DNA from: Blastomyces gilchristii SLH14081
Taxonomy: Eukaryota > Ascomycota > Eurotiomycetes > Onygenales > Ajellomycetaceae
Reading direction: 5' to 3'
Assembly: GCF_000003855.2 (NCBI RefSeq)
Contig: NW_003101680.1
Span: 3,787,753 to 3,851,752 of the forward strand
DNA length: 64,000 nucleotides
Under the pieces are notes generated by a model that was not told the DNA's origin, did not search any database, and saw only the letters and a program-made list of their open reading frames with translations. Made by a program: the position numbers and the translations under genes. Shown in pieces: positions 21,501-33,700 of the stretch (positions within the stretch are counted from its first letter, which is position 1; each line of letters starts with the position of its first letter).

Positions 21501-24500
21501 GAATTTTGATGCTGAGCAAAAATATGTTATTTCTCATTCAAGCTACTACTGCTTTTTATCTCAAAAGTCTGAGATAAAGTCAAGAGTAGTGATCTATGAA
21601 AGAAAGAGATCAAGATATTAATTTAATCTAAGATTTGATATTATGTCTGACTCTGATATTCTGGTGAGTGATATTATAGATAAAGAAAATGAGTTTGATA
21701 CTATACAGCTCATAAATATCTATAATGAAAAGTCATTGAAGAAAAATAACAATATCTAGATAATTGATAGAGAATTTCTGAACATAACTTTATCAAGAAA
21801 CTCTATCATTGCAGGAGATTTCAATGCACATCATCTCTGATAAAATTCAGAATGTAAGAGAGCAGTGAGAGCTGATAATCTAGTTGAATAAATCTTTGAG
21901 CATTCAATAGATTTAGTTAATAAGTCTGATCAACAAACATTCTTTAGAAAAGACATGAAATAGAAATCTATTATAGATCTAATCTTCATGTCACAAAATC
22001 TAATGAAAAGAAGACTTGTAAACTGATTTATTGATTTAAATGAGACATCAGAATCAGATTATGAGATTATTCAATTTGAGATTGAACTGAGTGAAAAATA
22101 AATAAGTGAAAATTCTCTTCTCTCTAATCAGTTTAATTTTGAAAAAGCTGATTGAAAAGCAGTTGAAGAAAGCATAAAACTGTTAAAATCTGAAAGACAG
22201 AATGAGCTATATTGAAATTCTGGTCAAGATATCTCAAATGAAATGCTTAAGAATAGAGTGAAGCTTATTACATCTATTATTCTAACAAGTGTTAGAGATA
22301 ATATTTCAAAGAGAAAATCTTCTGAGTATTTAAAACCTTGATGAAATGAGAATATCTCATCTAAAAGAAAAGAATTAGCTACTGCTAGAAGAGATTGAAA
22401 GAATAATGTAATATCTGATGAAGAGTTCAAAGCTGTCAGAAATGAATATTTTTCAGATATTAAAAAAGTTAAAACAGACTGCTGGAATAAATTTCTTGAA
22501 GAAGCATAAGAGAAGAAAGTTTTTAAAGCTTTTAACTATACTAAAACAAGAAGTGTAGCAAAACTTCCAACCTTAGAATATGAGTTTCAGAATAAATTAT
22601 ATACAGCAAACTCTTTTGAGAAAAAATGTCAAGCTTTTATAAGAACTCTCTTTCAATACTCATCAGATTCAGATTCAGAGGAAGAGAATATATCACTTCT
22701 TAACTATATTGATGAAAATGACTGGGAATGGCCTGATCTTACTCAAGATGAATTAGAGTCAGCTATTTTCTCAAGTTCAGTTAAGACTGCTGCAGGGCCT
22801 GATTCAATTAATCACTTGATTATTCAAAATACATACTTCTACTTAAAGAATGAATAGTTTGAGCTCTTTTTCAATCTCTTGAAAAATGAATATCATTCTG
22901 AATGCTGAAGAGAAGTCACTGAAGTGATTCTTATAAAGTCTAATAGAAAAACTTCAATTTCTAAGTCATATAGAGTAATATCTCTATTGAACTGTTTAGA
23001 AAAGGTTTTAGAAAAGATAATAGCTACTTAACTATCTTTTATAAGCTCTGTCAGTGATTCTCTTTTATTCAGTGAATAAATGAGGAATAGAAAACAGTGT
23101 TCTACAATTGACACTGTTCTCCCAGTTGTTTATAATATTCAAATAGTAAAGCATGAAGATCTGGTCTCAACTGCAGTTTTTATTGATATAAAAGAAGCAT
23201 TTGATCATGTTTCAAAGTCAAAGCTAATTCAGATATTGAAGATATTAAAACTGTCACTTTCTCTAATAAAATGAGTGAACTGTTTTATATCTAAAAGAAT
23301 TATACAACTTTTCTTTGATGAAATGAAATAAGACAAGACTGAGATAAAAATAGAAGTATCATAAGAATCTTCAATCTCACTCATTTTATTTATAATATAC
23401 ACTGTATATCTATTCAAGAATAGAAATATGAGAATAGTGAGATTTCTGAGTTATATGAATGATATTAGTCTAGTCTACAGCTCAAAAACTATCAAAGAGA
23501 ATTTAAAAGTGATTGAAGAAGCTGCAAAGAAAATCTTTGTTAGAGCAGATATCAATCAAATTCAATTTAATATGAATAAAACTGAGTTAATTCATTTCTT
23601 TTCTAGATTTAATGAGAAAGAACTGTCTCTATCTCTTTTAAATAGAGAGATTAAACCCAGTGTAAATATCAAATAATTAGAAGTATGATTAAACTTCAAG
23701 TTGAACTTTAAATATCACATTCAACAAACAACTGTCAAGGCAGAAAGGCTATTAAATAACATAATCAGACTATTAAATACAGAGAGAGGTCTATTCTTTC
23801 AGGCTATGAGACAGTTATATATAGCCTGTATTACATCAGTAGCTGATTATAAAGTTCAAGTTTAGTGAAATAATCAAGAGAATTTCACTGAACTCTTTCA
23901 AAGTCTGTAAAACAGAGTCTTGAGAAGAATTCTGTAAGCATTCAAATCATCTTCTATTAAAGTAATGAAAATTGAAGCTTCAATTCCTTCTCCTGCTATT
24001 AGATTTAAAAAGACCTGTATGAACTATGCTCTGAGAGTTATAAAGATGAGCTCAAATCATATAATCAGAGAAAGAGTCTCATCTTTATTTTCATTAATTA
24101 ACTCTGGAAATGAACTGAATTGAAATAGATTTCTTGATTGAAATGAAAATGATTCTTCAAAGAAAATGTCTTCTTAACTTTACAGACTATGCTCTCTGAT
24201 TAAAAATCAATTTTCTTCTTTAAATGTTGAAAAAGTGAAACATAAGAAGTTATCTCTCTGGAGAGAAAAGCTTGAATCTCTTATAGACTGACAAATAAGT
24301 GAACTATCAAAAGAGAAAGAATGTGAACAGCATTTGAAGAGAATTTCTACAATCAATATAAAAGACTCTATTCTGATTTATTCACATGACTCAAAGAATG
24401 AGAATCTGAATAGATTAGGCACATGCATTGCTTATACTGAAGATAATATCAATTTTATCTCAGATTTCTGAAATCTAGGCTGTGAATCTGAAGTCTTTGA

Positions 24501-25680
24501 TGCTGAACTATTTGTAATAGTGAAAGCTTTCAAACTCATAGAAATAAAATCTCATAAAAGAGAAAATAGTTTGAAAGAGATATGAATATTCTCTGATAGT
24601 CAAGCTGCTTTAAAAAGACTTAGAAATAGTCAGATTCATAATGATCAAATGAATCTTGAACTGATCTTAAACTCTGTTTTGAAAATTCAAAAGAGAGGAA
24701 TATCAAAGCTGATAATTCATCTGCACTAGGTTCCTGCTCATATGAATATTCATGACAATGAATTGGCTGATTCAGCTGCAAAAAAGAGTGCAGAATTAAG
24801 CAGATCTATTCAAAAACTTGCATTCTAATCTTTTATAAAGAGAAAAATAAAAGAATCTTGTTTAGACAAGTGAAATGAAAGCTGGCAGAAACAAAAGAAG
24901 AGTATACATTATTCAAGATTTGAAACAAAACTCAAGTGAAAATCTTGTTCAATTAAATGTAAAAAGAAAATATTCTCATCTATAATACAGCTGAAACTAG
25001 AACATGGCTATTTCAAATCTTATATACAAAGATTGAATGATAGATTTGACTCAATAGAATGCTCATTCTGCAATGCAAATGAGAATCCTGAGTATATTGT
25101 AATGCACTGTGTGTTATACAATAGTCTCAGAGTCAGATTGAAAGAGAAGTATAATCTAAATCAATTAAATATGAGATTCTTATTCTCAACTGAGACAGGA
25201 ATTAAATATTTAATAGACTTTCTATCAGAAACTCAAGCAGCTACAAGAAAATGACTAAACTCAGAATTATCTGAATATGAAGAGGAGGAAATCAATCAGA
25301 TATAGTCTGTTAAAACAGCTATATACTATCTTTTAATAATTTGTTTTGTTACAGTCTTTCTTTACTTTATCTTTTTCTTTCAATTTCTTTCTATCTATCT
25401 ATTTAATGTGTCTATCTTTAAGACTGTGTTCTCTTTTCCTTTGTCATGATATTGTCAAATGATTTCAAAGTATCAGAAGATGTTAAAACACTGCAATTTG
25501 TAAACAGTTTTTGTATTCTGGGCTGGAATTTTCTGATTTTACATATCTGAAATTGATGAATGTATAATAGTTAACTTTACAGATATAGGAAAAACCCTGA
25601 GAACTAAAAGTTCTCAGGTAGATGTCATAGTCTCTGACTGCATACATCTATAATTGAAGAATAATAATAATAATAATAAC
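18583..25680 (+). mobile_element. Tad-like LINE, copy 1 (RIP-mutated)
   Basis: Non-LTR retrotransposon about 7.1 kb long. ORF1 (gag-like) starts at ATG 19721 and carries cysteine knuckles at about 20834-21040 (CSNCQRYEYFAISC, CAFCARDHKTSEHKYETC, CSNCKEKHASSLKEC). ORF2 follows. Endonuclease is at about 21600-22100 with IIAGDFNAHH and a degenerate SESDYE. Reverse transcriptase is at about 22730-23700; its catalytic YxDD has become YMND. RNase H is at about 24360-24800 (FSDSQAALKRL, VPAHMN...DNELAD). A C-terminal C-x2-C...H-x4-C knuckle sits near 25063-25113. The 3' UTR has a perfect stem-loop, and the element ends in a TAA repeat tail. Multiple TGA/TAA/TAG interruptions show it is dead. Confidence 0.88.
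25597..25617 (+). other. 3' stem-loop of LINE copy 1
   Basis: Perfect 9-bp stem with a 3-nt loop (CTGAGAACT, AAA, AGTTCTCAG) about 60 bp before the TAA tail. It is kept in copy 2 at 37670-37690 with a single change that still allows a G-U pair. Such stem-loops in LINE 3' ends are often what the reverse transcriptase recognises; that role is inferred here. Confidence 0.65.
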
Positions 25681-28589
25681 TTTATGTATATCTGAATATC
25701 TTCATAATAATATATCTGAATAATGTGGTGATGTACTTCACAAAGAAGAAAGAATACACTGAGTATATACAAAGTGTGTTGAAGATCTTAGATGAGACAG
25801 AACTGTATATTAAGCTTATAAAGTGTAACTTCAGTGTCTGTCAGATTAATTTCCTAGAATATGTAATCACTGTAGATAATATTCAGATAAAATCTTCACA
25901 GATTGAGATTATTCTATTATGATTAGAGCTAACTAGTATTCATGAGATTCAGATCTTTCTGAGCTTTGTAAATTTCTACAGATAATTTATCTTTATATTT
26001 ATAAGAATCTTCTTAGCTCTTACAGACATACTGAAGAATGAAAATAAGAAGAAGTCATTCTATAAATAGAGAATAAAAAGATTGTTAAGAAGAGAGAACT
26101 GTAAGAACTTTCTTATCTCAAAAGCTTACAGAGTCTTTACAAGATTGAAATAGATATTCATAGACACAGTGATACTGTTTCACTTTGATCTCTTACTCTT
26201 AATCAGATTGAAGACAGATGCTTTCTTCTTTACAATTTCAGAAATAGTCTTATAACTACAGTTAAATGAGAACTGAGTTTTAGTGATCTTTTTCTTACAG
26301 AAGATGCAACCTGTGAAGATCAACTATGACATTTATAATCAGAAGCTTCTTATAATAGTGAAATTCTTCTATCACTGATATCACTACTTTGAGAGTCTTA
26401 TAACAGTGATTACTGTTAGAACTGATTATAATAGCTTACAACAGTTTACTTCAATTAAGAAACTCTCACAGTGATAGATTCACTGAGCTCAGAGACTGAG
26501 TGAGTTCTGATTCAAGATAGAATATATTAAGAAAACTAAGAACTCAGCAGATAGATTCTCTCACAGATCAGACTATATTAAGAAGATCAGAGTGATAGAT
26601 ACAGAGAGACTAGAGAAGACAGAAAAGCTTCACAGAATGCTCAGACTGAGTGTTATAAAGAGATTAACTGAAGAGTCTTCTAATCTCTTATAAGAGAAGA
26701 AGAAGAAGAGAGAGAAGAAGTCTGTATAACTACTCTCTATAACACTGAGAGTTAACACTCTGAGAATCTCTGTGAGAATTCTTGAAGAGAGTATCTATAA
26801 TCTGAAGAGTTTACAGACTTTGAGAAGTACTGTAGAAGATCTGATACAAGAGAAAACAGAGCATAAGTTTTTATAAGATCTTTTATTCAGATTGTCTGAA
26901 CTGCAACTGAAGAATGAATATACTCAGTATATTCAGAAACTACTCACAGCAGAGATTAATTCTGCAGAAATAAAGAATTGAAGAGACTTAAATAATCTCT
27001 TGTAAAGAGAGAGCTGAATTTATATACCTGTGAATGAGTTTCTACATGTAAAACTTATTAAAAGGTATCATAACTCTTCTCTAGCAGGTCATTTTATAGA
27101 TACTAGAACTGATAAGTTGCTTATAAGAAAATACTTCTGACTGAAGATATAAGAACTTATGAAGAAGATAGTGAATTCTTATACTATTTATCCGAGTTTG
27201 TGAGTAGTATAGTTTAAATTATATAAAGAACTTACTTCTCTATTCATCTCACAGAAACCTTGAAAACAGCTAGAAATGAATATTCTTATAAGTCTCTCTA
27301 AAAGCAAGAATATATATGATACCTGCTTTAACAGTGTGCTAGTGATAGTAAATCACTTCATTAAGATAACACACTTTATACTCACTCACAAGGACTTGAA
27401 GTTAAAGGATTTGACTCATATCTTTATTTATAATATGATTCAGTTGCATGAGTTATCTGTGAACATTATCACAGATAGAGAATTAATCTTTATAGAAGAG
27501 TTCTGATCTGATCTGATAACTATACTGAAGATCTCATAAGATTTCAGTATGACTTTTCATTAACAGACAGATGATCAGATAGAATGCCTGATGAGTATAT
27601 TAAAACAGTATCTGCAGTGCTTTATTAATTATAATCAGAATGACTGAATACATTGATTATCACTTACAGAGTTTATATACAACAACTTAAAACATATCAT
27701 TACAGATAAAATCCTCTTTGAGATACTCACTGAGACTCATTCACAGATGATCTTGATGAACCTGTGAGAGTACACTATAGAGTGTGATAATATCTGTGAA
27801 CAGGCTGAGAGAATTCAGAAGATCTGAGAGAAAGTCTGTGAATTCTTGAGAAAGACTCAAGAGTATCAGAAGAGATACTATAACTTCAAACATATTATAA
27901 AGAGTTTTAAGAAAGATGATAGAGTCTGACTGAGTCTAGAAAATATTATCATATAGAGATCTAGTAAGAAGCTGAATCTCTTACAGACAGAGTCTTGTAA
28001 GATTATGAAGAAAGTTAGTTTATAATTCTACAGATTGAAACTGTTATCTGAGTTATAGATATACAATATTTTTCATATCTCTTTACTCTATGAATATAAG
28101 AAATTCTTAGAAGAGAATTCTGTAACTCATCACTCTATTTATAAAGTACTAGAGAGTGAAAGAGAATATCAGATTAAAGAGATTATTAATTCAGAGAAGT
28201 GAGATTATAAGCTCTGATTCAAGATTCAGTGATAAGAGTATTCTGATAAGATGAATGAGTTCACTTGAGAATTATTTAAGTAGATAAGATATCTGTAGAA
28301 GCTGAAACATGACTTTCATACTGTAAATTCTGATAAGTCAGAATAACACAGTCTTTACTAAGAACCTGATTGTGATAAAGATATTAATACTATTATTTAC
28401 AAACTCTAGTCTATAAGATAATGAGTTTCTACTGGAATAAACAGTCTGCAGTGTATATAAGAAAAGAAGAAATTATGTTCTTATTAAAGCTAAAAAAAAA
28501 AAAAAACAAGAAAATAAACAGAGCTGTGAACACAATTTAGAGATTAATAAAGAAAAAATAAAGAAAATCTATACTCACACTCTCAATAT

Positions 28590-30098
28590 TTATAACACTT
28601 AATTCTCTCACAACTATTAATTTCTCTCTTCAAAGAAGTAGAGAGTATTATATCTGTGATACAGACAATTGTTGCATTTAATACAAAGACTGTTAAAAAT
28701 ACACAGACTTTAGAGAAGCTGAACATCAGAATGTACACAGTTGTAGCAGAGTCTTAGAAGCTGGCTGTCTGTGTATATAATCAGATATTTCTCACAAAGC
28801 TGTGTTCACTTTCTCAGTTATGCTGAAGTATTCAGTCTAAAAACAATTGAGATACAGAGAGAGAGCTCATCTGCTCAGATTAACTCTTATCACAAATTCA
28901 TAGTATTTATATTGCCTTAATTACTCAGATTTTGCAGGTACTCAGAGACTTATCTCTCATTAATAATGAAATTGTAGAAATGCACCGCAGTGTGAGAACT
29001 ATTGATAGAGAATCTAGACATATTCACATATGCCTGGTCAGAGATTGTGCAGGCAGAGAGAAGATGATCATAGGTCTGCAGAGCTGCAGAAGACACTGAT
29101 AATATCAGAAGCTTTATAAGAACTATCAGCTAGAGTCTGTAAGAAATTACTTGTAAGAAGACTTACAGTAAAGAAGAGAACTACACTGCTTGAAGTCAGA
29201 GACTGATCTGAGAGAGACATGAAGTTAGTCACTGACTCAAAGATCAGGTGCAGTGATGAGGCTGAGAGACATGAAGACACAGTTATGAGCAGCAGTGTCC
29301 CTACTTCATCAGCCAGTAAAAAGTGATTAGAGAAGTTGTAGAGACATTTATAAGAAGCTCAGTGATAATCAGATATTATTTATAAAGATATTAAAATTAA
29401 AAAAAATTTTTATTCTTGAGAAGTTCTTGAATTAATATATAAATATTGTCAGAAACACTCTCTCTCTGTTATCTGAGTGAAAACACTTCATGAATGAATG
29501 AGAATACTCACAGTTTATAAGAATGAGAGCTGTTACAGAAAAAGAAAAAAGAAGATGAGATTTCACAGACAGATCTGAGATATTTATACTACTTTAGAGA
29601 GATTTACTTACACTATGAGTGATTCTGTGAAACAGTCAGATTACTCTAGTAAATAAGAGTGATTGTGAATTACAGATCTGAATCTTTCTATATGACTATA
29701 AAGAATGATTACAGACTGTGAATATCTTAATTCTATAATTCTACAGAGTTAATGAAAGAATGAAAAATTCCTCACAATTCTACAGTGTCAAAGAACAATG
29801 ATTTATAAGAATGAGTAAAAGATCAACTCATGAATACTTCTCTTTAATGAGAGTGATCTCACAGAGAGTGATTCATCTGTGAGATGAATCTGTATGATAA
29901 TTATATAAGAATCTTGTAAAAATGATTAAGAGTTAATCAGAATTCTTCTGTATGAAAGATGTGAGATGAATCTGTGTGATAGTTAGAGAAGAATCTGTAG
30001 ACTATAAAGAATCTCATGAAATAAGAAACTGAGTGACAGACTCTTTTCTCTTCACAGTAATAAGGGATTTTTCCTCACTGAGATTTTTTATAGATATG
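28590..30098 (+). pseudogene. Possible extra ORF downstream of pol in the gypsy tail
   Basis: One plus-strand frame (codons in phase with 28893) stays readable for about 500 codons between the chromodomain and the LTR. Its interruptions, about 25, are mostly TGA, with some TAA and TAG, which RIP would make from TGG, CGA, CAA or CAG. The frame includes coiled-coil-like text such as QILQVLRDLSLINNEIVEM, and later ERMKNSSQFYSVKEQ. I do not recognise a family. Copy A has the same region at about 550-2060. It may be an additional gag-like or accessory ORF, or chance in low-complexity sequence. Confidence 0.35.
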
Positions 30099-30194
30099 AA
30101 GAATTTTTAGTGAGTATCACTGCAGTGCTGAGCTGATTCTATGAAGTCACTCAGTGAAAGGCTTCATGAACAAAGCCTTAGAGAGAAGAGAGTA

Positions 30195-30452
30195 TGTAAG
30201 AAATCCTGCTTCTCATGAATTCTTTATCTCTATTTCTATCTCTCACATAATCAATAGAGCTAGCGGCCCTTGGCTACACACAACTATATAGACTGGAGTT
30301 CACAAATACTATTCATAACTCAGCTTGAATACTATTATACATTTAATCTCTACATTTTATCTTTCTATTATAAATACTTCTAGTAGTTAACAGTACATAT
30401 CACACCAAGCTGCAAACACCTGAATAATCGCCTGCGAGCACTTATTCTTACA
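30195..30452 (+). repeat. 3' LTR of gypsy copy B (258 bp)
   Basis: Begins TGTAAGAA and ends TTCTTACA. It is the same length as the LTR at 2151-2408. LINE copy 2 begins at the very next base, so any target duplication is not visible. Confidence 0.85.
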
Positions 30453-30469
30453 TCATCTTTGATGTTTCA

Positions 30470-30740
30470 AAATATCAATGTCAAGTCTCACCCTCATACC
30501 ACCCTTCTCAATCTGGCTCATTCTCAGTAGAAAAATACAAAAAGATATCTTGATGATAATATCAAGCACATAATCAATGAACACTTCTGAAGTGCAATCT
30601 CTGCAGTCTGTCTTCAGTGTATCTAGACATCAACACTAAGTCTCACTCTTGTATCATTTCTCTCAATCTGATCTATTCTTAGCAGAATAATACAAAAAGA
30701 TATCTCAGCAACAGTATTCAATACATGCAGATAATAAGTT
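30470..30740 (+). repeat. Two tandem 5'-UTR monomers in LINE copy 2
   Basis: Two diverged units (about 30470-30585 and 30622-30740) share the order AAGTCTCAC, then TCTCAATCTG, then AGATATCT. LINE copy 1 has a single unit at about 18595-18720. Variable numbers of 5' monomers are known from other LINE families, where they act as promoters; that role is inferred. Confidence 0.65.
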
Positions 30741-33700
30741 AACAGAACAAGTCAACAGCATATTAACAACTATAAATTCAGTATACTTCAAGGTCTGACT
30801 GAGCCTTTGATCCCTGCATAGTGAGATATATTAAATCTAGTTTTAATATCTCAATATTCATTAGATTCTGCAAGAGATTGAGAACAGCAATACTAGATTC
30901 CTATTAAATTTAAGAATTAACTCTATATTGATATAATCATTGACAAAGTCTTCTATTTTGAGATATAAATAATCAGTTTCTCTACATCTCACTGATAATA
31001 TTTATATTATTATATAGAAACAGACTTATATTCTCTATAATATCAAGACTCTGAGAAGAGAAAGTCTTGATAGAGAGTATACAGTAGTATATATCTTAGC
31101 TGTTTCTATCTCATTCTTCTGCAGCAGTTAATGCAAAAAAAAAGATCTTAGAAATAGTTTTTTACTTCTCTTGAAAAAGTAAGGTATTTTTCTCTGGATT
31201 TTATATAATATTCTTATAAAGAATTAAAAACAGAGCTGTTTTCTATCATAATTTCATATTCTTTTAAGTAAGAATTACTTTTTCAATGACTGAAGAGCTT
31301 TCATTAATACTTAATTCTTTTTTACACTCTTTATTAACTGATTTGAGTTGTATACTTGTTATGTGAGAAGAATTGAATGATTTAGAATAAAATTGAATAG
31401 TTTTAATCAATTTCTCTGCAAAAAATTGATTTATTTTTTGTCAGTTTTTCTCTTAAAAACTGTCATATTATCTGATTTATTATTAATTGATATCATACTT
31501 TTTCTCACTGTATCTCAAGAAAGAGATTGTAAAGATTTTATTAATTTATCTTAAAAATCAATTTTAGTTTATTAGATTCTCTTCAAAAATCTAACCTAGT
31601 TACTGAACTAGTGTGAAAAGAATCAGATGTTTTATACATAAAAGTCTTTTATTCTTCTTTTGAAGCAGTCTAATCAACTTTTCAATTGAAAACAGACTTA
31701 GAAACCTCTTAATTGAAATAGTCTGATCAACTTTTCAAAAGATTTCAATATATATTTTAATTGAAACAGTCTGATCAACTTTTCATTGAGTGAGAATAAT
31801 GAGTTCAAAAATACACTCAGTTAATGTGGAAAAAGATGCTTTCTCAAATGCTATTCCTGAGATTGAAATTCTGAAGAGAAGAAAGAAAGAAGAAATAGAG
31901 AAATAACAAGTTCTTGAAATACAGAAACTTGAAAAAGTAAGCAAGATTCTTGAAAAGCAGTGTCTGAGTGAGATAAATGAAGAAGTTCTGTTAATTCTTC
32001 ATACTCAGACTAGACAACTACAGGAGATGATCAAGTTCAAACTTGGAATTTCAAACATAGTTCAAAAAACATTGAAAATTTCTAGTATAATCACTGACTT
32101 CTTATCTTACTTCTCTTTCTTCTTTTCTACTTCTTCTTGTTCTTTGAATTAGAAGAAAACATATGCTCAAGCAGCTGAATCTGCTATCTCTAAATCTGCT
32201 ATCTCAAAATATGCTCAAAATCCTGAGAAAACTGAGAAGAATAATGCTCATACTTCTATTGATAGAAAGATGAAGAAAAAAATGTAAAAGAAGAAAAACT
32301 TTCAAATCTTCAGAAATAGAAGACTTATTCTCAAAGTCTCAAACTAGAACATCTTACAAAGAAACAAGCTAAACTCAAATCTCATTTTCAGAATCAGAAA
32401 TGAAATTAATCAGCAGTTCTTTTCTCAGTTAATAACTAATATTGAAGTGTAAAAATCAGTTATAGCTTTAATTAAGTCATTCTTCTTTGAAAACTCTATC
32501 ATTCTGACTATAATGTCTGAATTCAGTGCAGAATTCCTTATTCAGAATGAGAATCTCTGAAAATCAGCAGTAGAATCTTTGTTAAATACAATAATTCTAT
32601 CTGAGAGAGATGAAAAGTGGGATAAATTCATTCTTCATAATATTTCAGTTGAAATTTTTGACTGGGAAGAAGAAATACTACTTCTCAAAATGAATTAGAA
32701 AAATACAACTCTATTCAACTGAGAAAAGAGTCTGTATAGCTAAATTCAATTAAGTTCAGACAAAGCAGAAGAAATGTCTCTATTCTAGTATATATAAAGA
32801 CACTTGAATAGTCAAAGATCTCTGAAGTAAGAGTAGCAGATTTGAAAATGAGAGTTCATGAATACAAAGACTCAAGAATGAATCTCAAAGCTCAAACACA
32901 GTGTTCAAACTGTTAAAGATATGAATACTTTGCAATCTTCTGTCTCAGAGACTCAAAATGTGCATTCTGTGTCAGAGATTATAAAACTAGTGAGCATAAA
33001 TGTGAAACATACTTAAAAAGAGATGAAATATGTCAATATACTCTGCATAATGCTCTAATTGCAAAGAAAAACATGCATCTAGCTCAAAAGAATGTATGTT
33101 TGCTTCAAGAACTCAAAAGAACTGAAGAAAAGATGAAGCTCAAAGCAAATCTAGAACTGAAGAGAATAGTCAAGTCAGTAAACTCACAACTGTAAGCTTA
33201 AAAAGAAGAAACTTTTAACTATCTAAATCTTCAAACTTCAATTCTTCAGCTAAATGTAAACAGAATTTGAATCCTCAAACTTCTGTTAAGATTAGAGAAT
33301 TGAGAAATAACTCTGATAATAAACTAGATATAATATAAGCAGTTGAGATTTCTACTTTTCAGAATAGTTATAATCTACTATCTGATGATAGTGATTAGAT
33401 TCTACTCTACTCTCTTTTAATATGAATATACAATAAAAACAATAAAAAAAGTTTAAAAACTCTTCAAAAATCATATTTATTTAAAATAATGTGAATAGAA
33501 ACTCAAATTGTATTTATTCTTATCTTCAAATTGCATTTGAATAAAAAGTTAATTTTATACTGCTTCAGAAGCTGAATTTTGATACTGAGCAAAAATATAT
33601 CATTTCTTATTCAAGCTACTACTGCTTTTTATCTCAAAAATCTGAGATAAAGTCAAGAGTAGTGATCTATGAAAGAAAGAGATTAAGATATTAATTTAAT

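Larger units (their letters stand above)
25681..30452 (+). mobile_element. Ty3/gypsy copy B, from the RT domain to the 3' LTR
   Basis: Same family as copy A. It starts abruptly after the LINE tail inside reverse transcriptase, where the catalytic YLDD reads YLNN (about 25713-25724), followed by VVMYFTKKKEYTEYIQSVL. RNase H and its connection run to about 26600, integrase lies at about 27000-27900 (ITDRE... and NYNQND...EFIYNN motifs), and a chromodomain at about 28150-28290. A 1.9-kb tail and a 258-bp LTR follow. The 5' half (LTR, gag, protease) is not found upstream, where copia sequence lies instead, so the locus was rearranged or deleted. It is less mutated than copy A. Confidence 0.85.

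Noticed and set aside
29068..29280. Minus-strand 70-codon frame in the gypsy tail
   Set aside because: Ser/Leu-rich antisense text opposite a better plus-strand frame, and broken in copy A; most likely chance.
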